In this document: one piece after another, positions 35,572-44,186 of the stretch
Position numbering within the stretch: the stretch's first letter is position 1
How the letters are laid out: each line of letters begins with the position of its first letter
NCBI GenBank assembly: GCA_044227505.1
Contig: JBGAWP010000002.1
Span: 62,001 to 126,000 of the forward strand
Source of the DNA: UBA7236 sp044227505
GTDB lineage: Bacteria; Bacteroidota; Bacteroidia; Chitinophagales; BACL12
DNA: 64,000 bases
Reading direction: 5' to 3'
Made by a program: the position numbers and the translations under genes
The notes under the pieces: generated by a model
What the model was told of the DNA's origin: nothing
What the model saw: the letters and a program-made list of their open reading frames with translations, nothing else
The model's database searches: none

Positions 35572-36291
35572 ATGAAAAAAAATATATTGGTCATCGCAAT
35601 TTTATTAATTCCGGTTTTGGTTTTCACGCAAACTTCCACAGAGGAGGAAGTTATGGTATCCTTTAATTTAAAGGCAGGACCTTTGTTTCAAAGTTACAGT
35701 TTTGAACTGCCTGGATTTAACAACGACCTGAATTCCGGTACTGCAAGTTCAACAGGAGTTTTGGTGGGTGCTGATGTTTTGATAAAAAAGAATTGGTTTG
35801 GTTTGATCACTACTTTGTATGGCAGAACCTGCGGAGCAGATGAATCCTTTTATCTGGATACTTATGAACTGAGTAGTTTTAGCTCAGGGAAATTTTATTC
35901 CGTCGGAGTGTTAAGCGGACTATATTTTGAGTTGCCGTTAGGGAGCGGAATTTTAAACAGTATTTATGCAAAAGTGCAGGCTGGAAGTATGCGAACTTAT
36001 TTCCCTAAGCACGAACTCAATTTCACCGATTCCTATTTAACTTCTGTTCAAATTGAAAGTAAAGTGAGTTCGGGGTTTGTTTCCAATATTGGATTAGGCG
36101 CTAAATTTAAAATAGGAGAAAACGCTATGATAGGATTGGATTTTAACCTTATGAGAGAAACTGCAGACATTCATTCCACACAAATTTTGGATTATTCAGA
36201 TATAACTATAAGTAATGAACGCATTGAACAATACCTTGAATGGGATCAATTCCTGTTCAATCCAAATATTGGATTTACATTAAATTTTTAA
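35572..36291 (+). CDS. Outer-membrane beta-barrel protein
   Basis: 239 residues with a signal peptide (ILVIAILLIPVLVFTQ). The rest is alternating amphipathic strands (VSFNLKAGPLFQSYSF, GKFYSVGVLSGLYFELPLG, SNIGLGAKFKIG) ending in the aromatic NPNIGFTLNF, a beta-barrel C-terminal signature. It fits the small porin or OmpA-like eight-strand type. It starts 3 bp after the propeller lipoprotein, so the two are co-translated and could form an outer-membrane assembly. Confidence 0.82.
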   Translation: MKKNILVIAILLIPVLVFTQTSTEEEVMVSFNLKAGPLFQSYSFELPGFNNDLNSGTASSTGVLVGADVLIKKNWFGLITTLYGRTCGADESFYLDTYELSSFSSGKFYSVGVLSGLYFELPLGSGILNSIYAKVQAGSMRTYFPKHELNFTDSYLTSVQIESKVSSGFVSNIGLGAKFKIGENAMIGLDFNLMRETADIHSTQILDYSDITISNERIEQYLEWDQFLFNPNIGFTLNF

Positions 36292-36556
36292 CCGGGCAAA
36301 AGGCTTTGCATTTTTTTATCACGAATAAAAATATTATTTGTTCGTTCATTGCTATTTGTTTTGTGATTTTACAAAACAATTGCTGTTTTATTAATACATC
36401 ACCCATTTTTTAATTAAATGTATTTTTAAATTCCGTTGCATTCCAATTTTCATAACATTAAAAAATTTGATCCTTTACAAACAAAATGCAACACATTATT
36501 GTATTTTCAAACCAAAATATGTTTGAAACATTTAAGATCAGAGCTTTGCCCGGTTA
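36290..36556. repeat. Inverted repeat pair bracketing an AT-rich 267-bp segment
   Basis: AACCGGGCAAA (36290-36300) and TTTGCCCGGTT (36546-36556) are exact inverted repeats, each followed within about 10 nt by a T-run. A small hairpin, GCAAA/TTTGC with a T7 tail (36296-36317), overlaps the left arm and may be the terminator of the barrel operon. The 36292-36669 spacer holds nothing coding. Whether this is a MITE-like relic or two terminators is open. Confidence 0.6.
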
Positions 36557-36669
36557 TTTTTTGTTTAAAATTGAAAATTTTAAAATAATTTTTATAAACT
36601 GTCATTTCAACATCAATCCGATATGAATTGGGAGGTTGACCAATTAAGATCATTTCTAACACTAAAATT

Positions 36670-37134
36670 ATGTTGCAAAAATCCCCTCAAATATATATTG
36701 AATTTATATTTGCTGTTCAGAGGTATGAAAACATTATACTGCCTCATTGGCGAGACTGCCTTTACAAATGTATTTCAGAAATAATTACTGAAAAAAAACA
36801 AAAGGTTATTATTGTAAATGGAATGCCTGATCATATACATGTACTTGTTGGTTTAAAACCAAATTTATCAATGGCAGATCTCGTCGGATTTATAATAAAT
36901 GGATCTTCAAAATTTATTAACGAAAATAAATTTGTAAAAGGAAAATTCGAATGGCAGGAAGGCTTTGGCGGGTTTTCCTGCGGTGAGTCTGATTTGAATT
37001 CGGTGTACAATTCTATATTAAATCAAGAGGAATTTCACAAACGAGTAACTTTCAAACAAGAATTCATCGAATATTTAAACATTAATGAAATTGAATTTGA
37101 TGAACGAAATTTGTTTGAATGGATTGATTATTAA
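36670..37134 (+). CDS. Y1 (HUH) transposase-like protein, catalytic Tyr apparently replaced by Ser
   Basis: 154 residues, full length for the IS200-like/REP-associated Y1 family common in Bacteroidota. The HUH metal site is intact (MPDHIHVLVGLKP), as are KGKFEWQEGFGGFS and the C-terminal FDERNLFEW. In relatives the catalytic tyrosine sits in a YIxNQxxHH-type motif. Here the segment reads NSILNQEEFH, so the tyrosine position is Ser (codon TCT, one base from TAT) and the first His of HH is Phe. A Tyr two residues earlier might or might not substitute. It is probably inactive or domesticated. No clear element ends were found. Confidence 0.85.
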   Translation: MLQKSPQIYIEFIFAVQRYENIILPHWRDCLYKCISEIITEKKQKVIIVNGMPDHIHVLVGLKPNLSMADLVGFIINGSSKFINENKFVKGKFEWQEGFGGFSCGESDLNSVYNSILNQEEFHKRVTFKQEFIEYLNINEIEFDERNLFEWIDY

Positions 37135-37231
37135 TTCGATAGATCTACTTGCAAAAAGTAAAGAAATTTAATAAAAATTGAAATTGCTTTTTTGATATTG
37201 AAAACCTTTACCTTGGTTTAATTACACACCA

Positions 37232-38188
37232 TCACGGAAAAACCTCCTTAATGATCTTACGCATCGCTCCAACATTGCCCATTGTGTAATAATGTATGCA
37301 TGGAACTCCATGGCGAACTAATTCTTTAGATTGGTCGATGCACCAATTAACCCCTGCTTGTTTTACTTCTTCTACGGATGTGCATGCATCTATCATATCG
37401 TTTAATTCTTCAGGAATATCTACATGAAATGTTCTTGGAATTGTTTGAATCTGCGAAGCGCCGGTAATTGGTTTTATCCCCGGTATTATCGGAACTGTAA
37501 TTCCCTCTGCTCTGCATTTTTTTACAAAATCAAAATATTTATTGTTGTCGTAAAACATTTGGGTTACAATATAATCTGCTCCCCGATCAACTTTTTGTTT
37601 CAAATATTTCAGATCGCTTTTTAAATTGGGACTCTCAAAATGTTTTTCAGGATAACCCGCTACACCAATATTAAAATCAGTTTTATATCCCTGAATGGAA
37701 TCTTCCTCTAAATAAATTCCCTTATTCATATTCACAACCTGCGAAACCAGATCATCGGCATATTTATGCCCTCCGGGTTCGGGAATAAAGTCGCGTTCAT
37801 TTTTTGATGCATCACCACGCAACAACAATACATTATCAATATTTAAATAACTAAGATCGATCAAGGCATCTTCTGTATCCTCCTTGGTAAATCCACCGCA
37901 AATGATATGCGCTACTGCATCAATTTTATATTTAAACTGTATTGCCGCACATATGCCGACAGTGCCTGGGCGTTTTCGAATAAATACCTTGTCAAATCTA
38001 TCATCTCCTCGTTTTTTATAAATGTATTCACTTCGGTGATAAGTAACATTTATAAATGCCGGATTAACATCAATGAGTTGATCTAACACTTCATAAATAT
38101 TATGTATGCTTTTCCCTTTTAAAGGAGGTAAGATCTCAAATGATAATAAGGTCTTATCAGCCCTGTTTATATGTTCTGTTACCTTCAT
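37232..38188 (-). CDS. metF: 5,10-methylenetetrahydrofolate reductase
   Basis: 318 residues, a TIM-barrel flavoprotein. The conserved N-terminal SFEILPP, the FAD-region LLLRGDASKNE, the substrate region GVAGYPEKH and DYIVTQMFYDNNKYFDF are all in order. It reduces methylene-THF to methyl-THF for methionine synthesis. It is a single gene; no SAM or cobalamin riboswitch was recognised in the 137-bp upstream gap, which does contain a TATATTTG element. Confidence 0.96.
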   Translation of the reverse strand: MKVTEHINRADKTLLSFEILPPLKGKSIHNIYEVLDQLIDVNPAFINVTYHRSEYIYKKRGDDRFDKVFIRKRPGTVGICAAIQFKYKIDAVAHIICGGFTKEDTEDALIDLSYLNIDNVLLLRGDASKNERDFIPEPGGHKYADDLVSQVVNMNKGIYLEEDSIQGYKTDFNIGVAGYPEKHFESPNLKSDLKYLKQKVDRGADYIVTQMFYDNNKYFDFVKKCRAEGITVPIIPGIKPITGASQIQTIPRTFHVDIPEELNDMIDACTSVEEVKQAGVNWCIDQSKELVRHGVPCIHYYTMGNVGAMRKIIKEVFP

Positions 38189-38238
38189 CTTATAGAATAA
38201 TATAATTGTAATTCAATATTACTTTAACTAAAGAGATG

Positions 38239-38246
38239 CAAATATA
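38239..38246 (-). promoter_or_regulatory. -7 promoter element TATATTTG for metF
   Basis: Perfect TAnnTTTG match 50 nt upstream of the metF ATG, leaving a conventional leader. No -33 box is evident. Confidence 0.5.
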
Positions 38247-38313
38247 CTATCCGATATAAGAAATACTATCGTGTGAAAATTTAAACGCTATTCTTCAATT
38301 CAACTTACTGACT

Positions 38314-38321
38314 TACCTTTG
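38314..38321 (+). promoter_or_regulatory. -7 promoter element TACCTTTG for purD
   Basis: Perfect match ending 4 nt before the ATG at 38326. No later start could preserve the N-terminal Rossmann motif, so the mRNA would be leaderless or nearly so. Confidence 0.65.
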
Positions 38322-38325
38322 TTGT

Positions 38326-39597
38326 ATGAAGATATTGTTGCTTGGTTCAGGGGGCAGAGAACATGCACTCGCCTGGAAGATAATTCAATCACCACAATGT
38401 GAACAATTATTTATTGCTCCCGGTAATCCCGGCACTGCCTTGTGCGGCCAAAATGTAAATATCAAAGCAACGGATTTTCCGCTTCTCACCACTTTTTGCA
38501 TGGAACAAAAAATTGATATGTTGGTGGTCGGCCCCGAAGATCCTTTGGTATTAGGAGTAGTTGATTTTTTTGCAACTTCTCCCGGGTTGGAAAATTTACC
38601 TGTTATCGGGCCTTCAAAAATTGCTGCCCAAATGGAAGGTTCTAAGGTTTTTGCCAAAGCATTTATGATGCGCAATAATGTGCAAACACCTGCTTATAAA
38701 GAGTTTTCAAATGATTCTTTTGCTGAGGCTTCAAAATATATAAGCGAACACGCATTACCTATTGTATTAAAAGCTGACGGTTTAGCTGCAGGAAAAGGTG
38801 TGGTAATTTGTAATGATCATGAAGAAGCGCATAATGAGCTTCAACTCATGTTGTCAGGCAAATTTGGCAACGCAGGCAATAAGGTTGTTGTGGAGCAATT
38901 TCTCCATGGAATAGAATTAACTGTTATTGTTTTAACAGATGGTGAACACTATCTGATTTTACCTCCCTCAAAAGACTATAAGAAAGCTGGTGATGGTGAT
39001 ACCGGATTAAATACAGGTGGAATGGGTGCTGTTTCTCCCCCTCCATTTGTTACTGAAAGTTTCATGCTAAAAGTGCAGGAAAAAATAATCCAGCCAACAA
39101 TTTCCGGCTTGAAAAATGAAGGCATTAAGTATAAGGGATTTTTATATTTCGGACTTTTTAATTGCAACGATGAACCCTACCTCATTGAATACAATGCGCG
39201 TTTAGGTGATCCGGAAACTCAGGTGATACTTCCGCGCATCAAAAATGATATTCTCGAACTTTTTTTGGCAATGCATAATGAAAATTTGAATCTCCATAAA
39301 TTGGAAATTGATGAAAGAGCCTGTGCTACCGTTATATTGGCAAGTGATGGATATCCGGGTCAATTTGAAAGGGGAAAACAAATAAGCGGATTGGAAAACA
39401 CAGAGAATTGTTTTGTATTTCATGCCGGAACTTCTCTCGATGAAAATGGAAATTTAATAACCAGTGGTGGAAGGGTTTTAGCCGTTTCCGCTTATGGCTC
39501 CGATCTTTTTGAAGCTTTGCGCTCTTGTTATATAAATGCCGGAAGAATTTACTACGATACCCGATACTTTAGAAGAGATATAGGCTGGGATCTCTGA
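38326..39597 (+). CDS. purD: Phosphoribosylamine--glycine ligase (GAR synthetase)
   Basis: 423 residues. The N-terminal domain starts KILLLGSGGREHALAWKI. The ATP-grasp part includes VLKADGLAAGKGVVI, and the family signature YNARLGDPETQV lies near residue 290. It joins phosphoribosylamine and glycine in step two of purine synthesis. The N-terminal motif starts right at the ATG, so the start is secure. Another purine gene, purS, lies 25 kb away, so the pathway is dispersed. Confidence 0.97.
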   Translation: MKILLLGSGGREHALAWKIIQSPQCEQLFIAPGNPGTALCGQNVNIKATDFPLLTTFCMEQKIDMLVVGPEDPLVLGVVDFFATSPGLENLPVIGPSKIAAQMEGSKVFAKAFMMRNNVQTPAYKEFSNDSFAEASKYISEHALPIVLKADGLAAGKGVVICNDHEEAHNELQLMLSGKFGNAGNKVVVEQFLHGIELTVIVLTDGEHYLILPPSKDYKKAGDGDTGLNTGGMGAVSPPPFVTESFMLKVQEKIIQPTISGLKNEGIKYKGFLYFGLFNCNDEPYLIEYNARLGDPETQVILPRIKNDILELFLAMHNENLNLHKLEIDERACATVILASDGYPGQFERGKQISGLENTENCFVFHAGTSLDENGNLITSGGRVLAVSAYGSDLFEALRSCYINAGRIYYDTRYFRRDIGWDL

Positions 39598-39827
39598 TTT
39601 TTAAAAAAAGATGTAACTGCCAGAATCGAATTTCAAGGTATTCTGTTCCCACATTTTTTAAGTAAATACGCTGTTTGTGATATAAATCACCGATCTACGA
39701 TATAAAAATATATCTCGGAAACTGCATTTATGTGTCGGCACTATACTGCAACTATACTCGTTTCAAGCCCGTTTGTGTATTCAAATTGCAAACATTAAAC
39801 AAAATTTATAACAACAAATTTGAACGT

Positions 39828-40253
39828 ATGAAAAAAATGAGTTTGATTCTCGCCACAGCATTAACAGTATTAATGTTGTCCTCCTGTTCTGATGACATTC
39901 CATCAGACCTTACACTTACCGAAGTGGAAACTTTAGCTGGCGGAAGCTGGAAAGTGACCTATTATTACGATAATGGTGATGGTGTTAGCAACGACTTTGA
40001 TGGCTACACCTTTGATATTGCAGAGGATGGAACCATAACTGCTACTAAAGGAGCCAGCACCTTTACCGGAGTTTGGATGGTAAAAAGCAGTGACGACGAT
40101 CCTGCATATGATAAGGAGATAGAATTTACCATTAGCGGTGACAAACAAATGGAAAACCTTGATGGAAGTTGGCTTATCACAGAATTATCAGATACCGTTA
40201 TGAAACTCAAGGATGATACTCCAAGCGAAGAGATACATTTTGAAAAATTTTAA
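39828..40253 (+). CDS. Lipocalin-like lipoprotein, paralogue 1
   Basis: 141 residues from the ATG at 39828, which starts a lipoprotein signal (MSLILATALTVLMLSSC). A longer in-frame start adds 32 residues without signal features. The mature part has the pattern LTEVETLAGGSWKVTYYYDNG...GYTFDIAEDGTITAT...FTGVWMV...EEIHFEKF, typical of small lipocalin-like beta-barrel lipoproteins of Bacteroidota. Function unknown. The next gene is a clear paralogue, so this is a tandem duplication. Confidence 0.82.
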   Translation: MKKMSLILATALTVLMLSSCSDDIPSDLTLTEVETLAGGSWKVTYYYDNGDGVSNDFDGYTFDIAEDGTITATKGASTFTGVWMVKSSDDDPAYDKEIEFTISGDKQMENLDGSWLITELSDTVMKLKDDTPSEEIHFEKF

Positions 40254-40497
40254 ATATAACCGCGCAGCATGTATGTTGTGGGAATATTTAACAAAAATTT
40301 TCTATGAATGTTGATTACTGACAGGGTATAAAAGAATAAATTTTAACAATTCTGAAATAAATTATCATAAAATGGGTTATTCAGACGTTAAGTGTTCAAA
40401 TTTTACCATAAAATGTGACAGCACTCACTTTCCACTCACATGCAACGCAACACAAGTAAAATCAGTTTTATTAATTAAACCATAAAAAATTGTAAGT

Positions 40498-40917
40498 ATG
40501 AGGAATTTAAGAGTGTTTATGGCAACTTTGGTAGTTGCAATGTCGTTCACAGCCTGTTCAAAATCAGAATTGGATAACATGTCGATCACAGAGGCGGAAA
40601 GTGTTATCCCCGGAACCTATAAAGTAAATTTTTACGGAGATACCTATGGGGATGCAGGGCCTTTTGGTGAATATACCTTTGAGTTTTATAGTAATGGAAC
40701 CATGTCTGCAACTAACGCTAACGAGGCTTTCACTGGAGTTTGGCTTATTCAAACCGTGTCTGATGAGCAGTTCGATAAACAGGTTTCCATCTCCATTACC
40801 GGAAACCCTGAAATGGACATGCTCAACTACGCCTGGAAAGTAATGGAAGTTACAGATGTGACACTTCAATTGGTGGACGATACCGGAGCAGAAGAGATAC
40901 ACTTTATTAAAATTTAA
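40498..40917 (+). CDS. Lipocalin-like lipoprotein, paralogue 2
   Basis: 139 residues with a lipobox (VVAMSFTACS). It aligns with the previous gene along its length: ITEAESVIPGTYKVNFYGD, GEYTFEFYSNGTMSATN, FTGVWLIQT and the ending AEEIHFIKI. Core identity looks roughly a third, so the duplication is old. The 244-bp gap between them contains no gene that I can support. A terminator follows at once. Confidence 0.82.
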   Translation: MRNLRVFMATLVVAMSFTACSKSELDNMSITEAESVIPGTYKVNFYGDTYGDAGPFGEYTFEFYSNGTMSATNANEAFTGVWLIQTVSDEQFDKQVSISITGNPEMDMLNYAWKVMEVTDVTLQLVDDTGAEEIHFIKI

Positions 40918-40936
40918 ACTAACTAATCATGAACGA

Positions 40937-40970
40937 ATGGCCGGCTGCAAATGTAGCCGGTCATTTTTTT
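40937..40970 (+). terminator. Intrinsic terminator after the lipoprotein pair
   Basis: ATGGCCGGCT pairs with AGCCGGTCAT around an 8-nt loop, followed by T7. Confidence 0.88.
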
Positions 40971-40985
40971 GAAAATTTATTCAAA

Positions 40986-41022
40986 CAAACGTTTGGTAAA
41001 TTCAAAAATCAGGATAACTTTG
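40986..41022 (+). promoter_or_regulatory. tetR-fad promoter with candidate operator
   Basis: TTTG (40992-40995), a 19-nt spacer and TAACTTTG (41015-41022) match both Bacteroidota promoter boxes. A perfect 10-bp palindrome CAAACGTTTG (40986-40995) covers the -33 box and is a candidate TetR operator. The -7 element ends 4 nt before the ATG. Confidence 0.65.
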
Positions 41023-41026
41023 TTGT

Positions 41027-41611
41027 ATGCCGGTTAAAAAAGTAGAGAAATTTACCATCATCAAAGAGGCTTTAAACCTTTTCAGAACTCAGGGATATCA
41101 TAAAACCACCATGTCCAATATTGGTGATGCATGCGGTTTACTTAAAGGTTCCATCTACCATTATTTTTCCTCAAAAGAGGATCTCATGAAGGAAGTGCTT
41201 GAAGTGCTCAAGGACCATTATCGGGATAAGGTTTTTATTTATGCTTACGATAACGAGTTAACTGCAACCCAAAAACTCAAATTGCTTGGGGAGAAAAGTA
41301 TCGATGTTTTTGCAAACGGAGAAGGTGCATGCCTTATGGCAAATATTGCCATGGAAACAAATGATGTTGTTCCGGAATTCAGAAAACCTATTAAACAATT
41401 TTTCGATGATTGGATTAATGCACTTACAAATATTTATAAAGAAAGATATAGTAAAGATGCTGCAGAAATATTTGCAAAAGAAACCGTTTGTGCTATTGAG
41501 GGTGCAGCTATGATGATGAGAATTTATAACGACAAATCTTATTTGATAAAAGCCCATGAAATGATCATGGAAAAATTTGAAAAAGCAAGTAAACAAGCAC
41601 TGATAAGTTAA
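41027..41611 (+). CDS. TetR/AcrR family regulator of the beta-oxidation operon
   Basis: 194 residues. The N-terminal HTH (about 10-55) is ALNLFRTQGYHKTTMSNIGDACGLLKGSIYHYFSSKEDLM, the canonical TetR DNA-binding domain. The C-terminal ligand-binding domain is all helical. It lies 52 bp upstream of the fadN-like gene, so a FadR-type role (sensing acyl-CoA and controlling fatty-acid breakdown) is a reasonable inference. The palindrome over its own promoter suggests autoregulation. Confidence 0.88.
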   Translation: MPVKKVEKFTIIKEALNLFRTQGYHKTTMSNIGDACGLLKGSIYHYFSSKEDLMKEVLEVLKDHYRDKVFIYAYDNELTATQKLKLLGEKSIDVFANGEGACLMANIAMETNDVVPEFRKPIKQFFDDWINALTNIYKERYSKDAAEIFAKETVCAIEGAAMMMRIYNDKSYLIKAHEMIMEKFEKASKQALIS

Positions 41612-41663
41612 TTAAATATATAAGAGAATAAAATTTTTCCCATACATAAATTAATAAAATACA

Positions 41664-44051
41664 ATGAACAGAATAATTAAAAAGGTAGCAGTTCTCGGTA
41701 GTGGTGTGATGGGAAGTCGCATTGCATGTCATTTTGCAAATATCGGAGTGCAAACGTTATTGCTTGATATTGTTGATCCGAAAGTTGAAAATGCCCCGGC
41801 AAAAGACATGAACTCCAGAAATAAATTGGTAAACGATAGTTTGACAATGGCAGTTAAACAAAATCCTTCACCAATATATGCACAAAATGTTTTGAAACTG
41901 ATCACTACCGGAAACTTTGAGGATGACCTCAATAAAATAAAGGACTGTGATTGGATAATTGAAGTTGTAATTGAAAATCTGGAAATTAAACAAACACTGT
42001 TTGAAAAAGTAGATAACATAAGAAAACCGGGAACATTGATTACCTCCAATACCTCCGGTATTCCAATTCATTTAATGATACAAGGCAGAAGCGAAGATTT
42101 CAAGAAACATTTTTGCGGCACACATTTTTTTAATCCTCCGAGATATCTTAAATTATTGGAAATTATCCCGACACCGGAAACTGATCCTGCAGTTGTTAAT
42201 TTTTTAATGGATTACGGAGATCGTTTTTTGGGTAAGACCACCGTTTTGTGCAACGATACACCTGCATTTATAGCTAACAGAATTGGTGTGTTCAGTATTA
42301 TGACAGTTTTAAAAACAATGGAAAAATTATCTCTTTCCATTGACGAAGTGGATGCATTAACAGGTCCGATATCTGGTCGCCCGAAATCTGCAACATTTCG
42401 CACTGCAGATGTTGTAGGTATTGACACTTTAATAAAGGTGGCAAAAAATACATATGATGCGTGTCCTAATGATGAAAGCAGAGAAATGTTTATTATTCCT
42501 ACCTATATCAATAAATTAATAGAAAATAAATGGCTGGGTGATAAAACAGGACAAGGTTTTTTTAAAAAAGTAAAAGGTGCTGATGGAAAAAGTGAAATCC
42601 AGGTTATCGATTTAAATACATTCGAATATAAACCAACAGCAAAAGCAAAATTTGCAACTATTGATGCTGCCAAACCTATTGATGATCTTAAAGCGCGAAT
42701 AATAATATTACATTCCGGCACAGATAAGGCAGGGGAATTTTATCGCAACATATCCTATAATGTGAATGCTTATGTAAGCAATCGTATTCCGGAGATCGCA
42801 GGAGAGTTGTATAAAATTGATGATGCAATGAAAGCCGGTTTTGGGTGGGAGATGGGACCTTTTGAAACATGGGATATTTTAGGTGTTCAAAAAACTTTAT
42901 CTGCAATGGAGGCAGCCGGTATTAAAGCAGCTCCCTGGGTTTACACCATGTTGAGTAATGGCAATACTTCTTTTTATAAAGTGGAGAACGGAAAAAGAAA
43001 ATATTTTGATATCAATGCTAATTCCTATTTGGATATTCCCGGATCTGATGCATTTATTATAATGAATAACTATAGATCCAATAAACCGGTCTGGAAAAAT
43101 GCTGGTGCAACTTTACACGATATCGGTGATGGAATTGTAAATCTGGAATTTCACATGAAAATGAATGTTATTGGAAGTGAGATTCTGGAAGGTATTAATA
43201 AATCAATTGATATTGCTGAAAATAATTATCGTGGACTGGTAATTGGAAATGATGCGGCGAATTTCTCCGCCGGTGCAAATTTGGCAATGATGTTAATGCT
43301 CGCTATTGATCAGGAATATGATGAACTGAATATGGCGATTAAGTATTTTCAAAATACCATGATGCGCGTGCGGTATTCTGGAATTCCCGTAGCCGTTTGT
43401 CCGCACGGATTAACGCTGGGCGGAGGTTGTGAAATGACCATGCACAGCGATATTGCTGTAGCTGCTGCCGAAACTTATATCGGTTTGGTGGAAGTTGGCG
43501 CCGGATTAATTCCTTCAGGCGGCGGGACAAAAGAATTTGCTTTGCGTGCAAGTGATAAATATTTTAAAGGCGATATCGAAATTCCAACTTTACAGGAAAT
43601 GAGTTTAAATATTGCAATGGCTAAAGTAGCAACCTCTGCTCGTGAGGCATTTGAACTCGGAATATTGCGCAAAGGAATCGATAAAGAAATAATTAATAGT
43701 GATCGCGTAATTGCAGAAGCTAAAAAATCAGTTTTAGAATTAGCCGATGAAGGATACACCCAACCAAATCAAAGAACAGATATAAAGGTGTTGGGAAGAA
43801 GTGCTCTCGGTAGTTTTTATACCGGTATAGCTTCTATGAAAATGGCTGGATATATTTCCGAACACGATGAAAAGATCGCTCAAAAGGCATGTTATATTTT
43901 ATGTGGCGGCGATCTTTCGCAACCAACAACCGTTAATGAACAATATCTTTTAGATCTCGAACGTGAGGCATTTTTATCACTGCTCGGGGAAAAGAAAACG
44001 CTGGAGAGAATGCAGTTTATTTTGAAGACAGGTAAGCCGTTGCGGAACTAG
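41664..44051 (+). CDS. fadN: 3-hydroxyacyl-CoA dehydrogenase / enoyl-CoA hydratase fusion
   Basis: 795 residues in the FadN domain order. The NAD-binding domain starts KVAVLGSGVMGSRIACHF, followed by the 3-hydroxyacyl-CoA dehydrogenase segment GTHFFNPPRYLKLLEIIPT and its C-terminal helical domain. The enoyl-CoA hydratase/crotonase domain (about 500-690) follows, with NFSAGANLAMM and the oxyanion region GGGCEMTMHSD, and the acidic residue in GLVEVGAGLIPSGGG. It carries out the hydration and oxidation steps of beta-oxidation. The TAG stop shares its G with the first unit of a 7-bp tandem repeat. Confidence 0.94.
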   Translation: MNRIIKKVAVLGSGVMGSRIACHFANIGVQTLLLDIVDPKVENAPAKDMNSRNKLVNDSLTMAVKQNPSPIYAQNVLKLITTGNFEDDLNKIKDCDWIIEVVIENLEIKQTLFEKVDNIRKPGTLITSNTSGIPIHLMIQGRSEDFKKHFCGTHFFNPPRYLKLLEIIPTPETDPAVVNFLMDYGDRFLGKTTVLCNDTPAFIANRIGVFSIMTVLKTMEKLSLSIDEVDALTGPISGRPKSATFRTADVVGIDTLIKVAKNTYDACPNDESREMFIIPTYINKLIENKWLGDKTGQGFFKKVKGADGKSEIQVIDLNTFEYKPTAKAKFATIDAAKPIDDLKARIIILHSGTDKAGEFYRNISYNVNAYVSNRIPEIAGELYKIDDAMKAGFGWEMGPFETWDILGVQKTLSAMEAAGIKAAPWVYTMLSNGNTSFYKVENGKRKYFDINANSYLDIPGSDAFIIMNNYRSNKPVWKNAGATLHDIGDGIVNLEFHMKMNVIGSEILEGINKSIDIAENNYRGLVIGNDAANFSAGANLAMMLMLAIDQEYDELNMAIKYFQNTMMRVRYSGIPVAVCPHGLTLGGGCEMTMHSDIAVAAAETYIGLVEVGAGLIPSGGGTKEFALRASDKYFKGDIEIPTLQEMSLNIAMAKVATSAREAFELGILRKGIDKEIINSDRVIAEAKKSVLELADEGYTQPNQRTDIKVLGRSALGSFYTGIASMKMAGYISEHDEKIAQKACYILCGGDLSQPTTVNEQYLLDLEREAFLSLLGEKKTLERMQFILKTGKPLRN

Positions 44052-44133
44052 GACACGGGACACGGGACACGGGACACGGGACACGGGACACGGGACACGG
44101 GACACGGGACACGGGACACGGGACACGGGACAC
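44051..44133. repeat. Tandem array of about 12 copies of GGACACG
   Basis: Perfect 7-bp units run for 83 bp, starting on the last base of the fadN stop codon. The unit length is not a multiple of three, but the array is outside the coding frame, so copy-number change would alter only the spacer before the thiolase gene. Confidence 0.97.
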
Positions 44134-44186
44134 TTAAAAAGTGGGACATTAAAATTAATTGTTTAACCTTAAAAACGAATAATAAA

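Noticed and set aside
37135..37160. Fourth copy of the hairpin repeat after the Y1 gene
   Set aside because: Only GATCTACTTGC-like similarity to one arm is present, with no loop or partner arm; too short to support.
44051..44133. CRISPR array
   Set aside because: Seven-base units without spacers and no cas genes; it is a simple tandem repeat. The 28-bp repeats at 13237 and 17375 also lack unique spacers.
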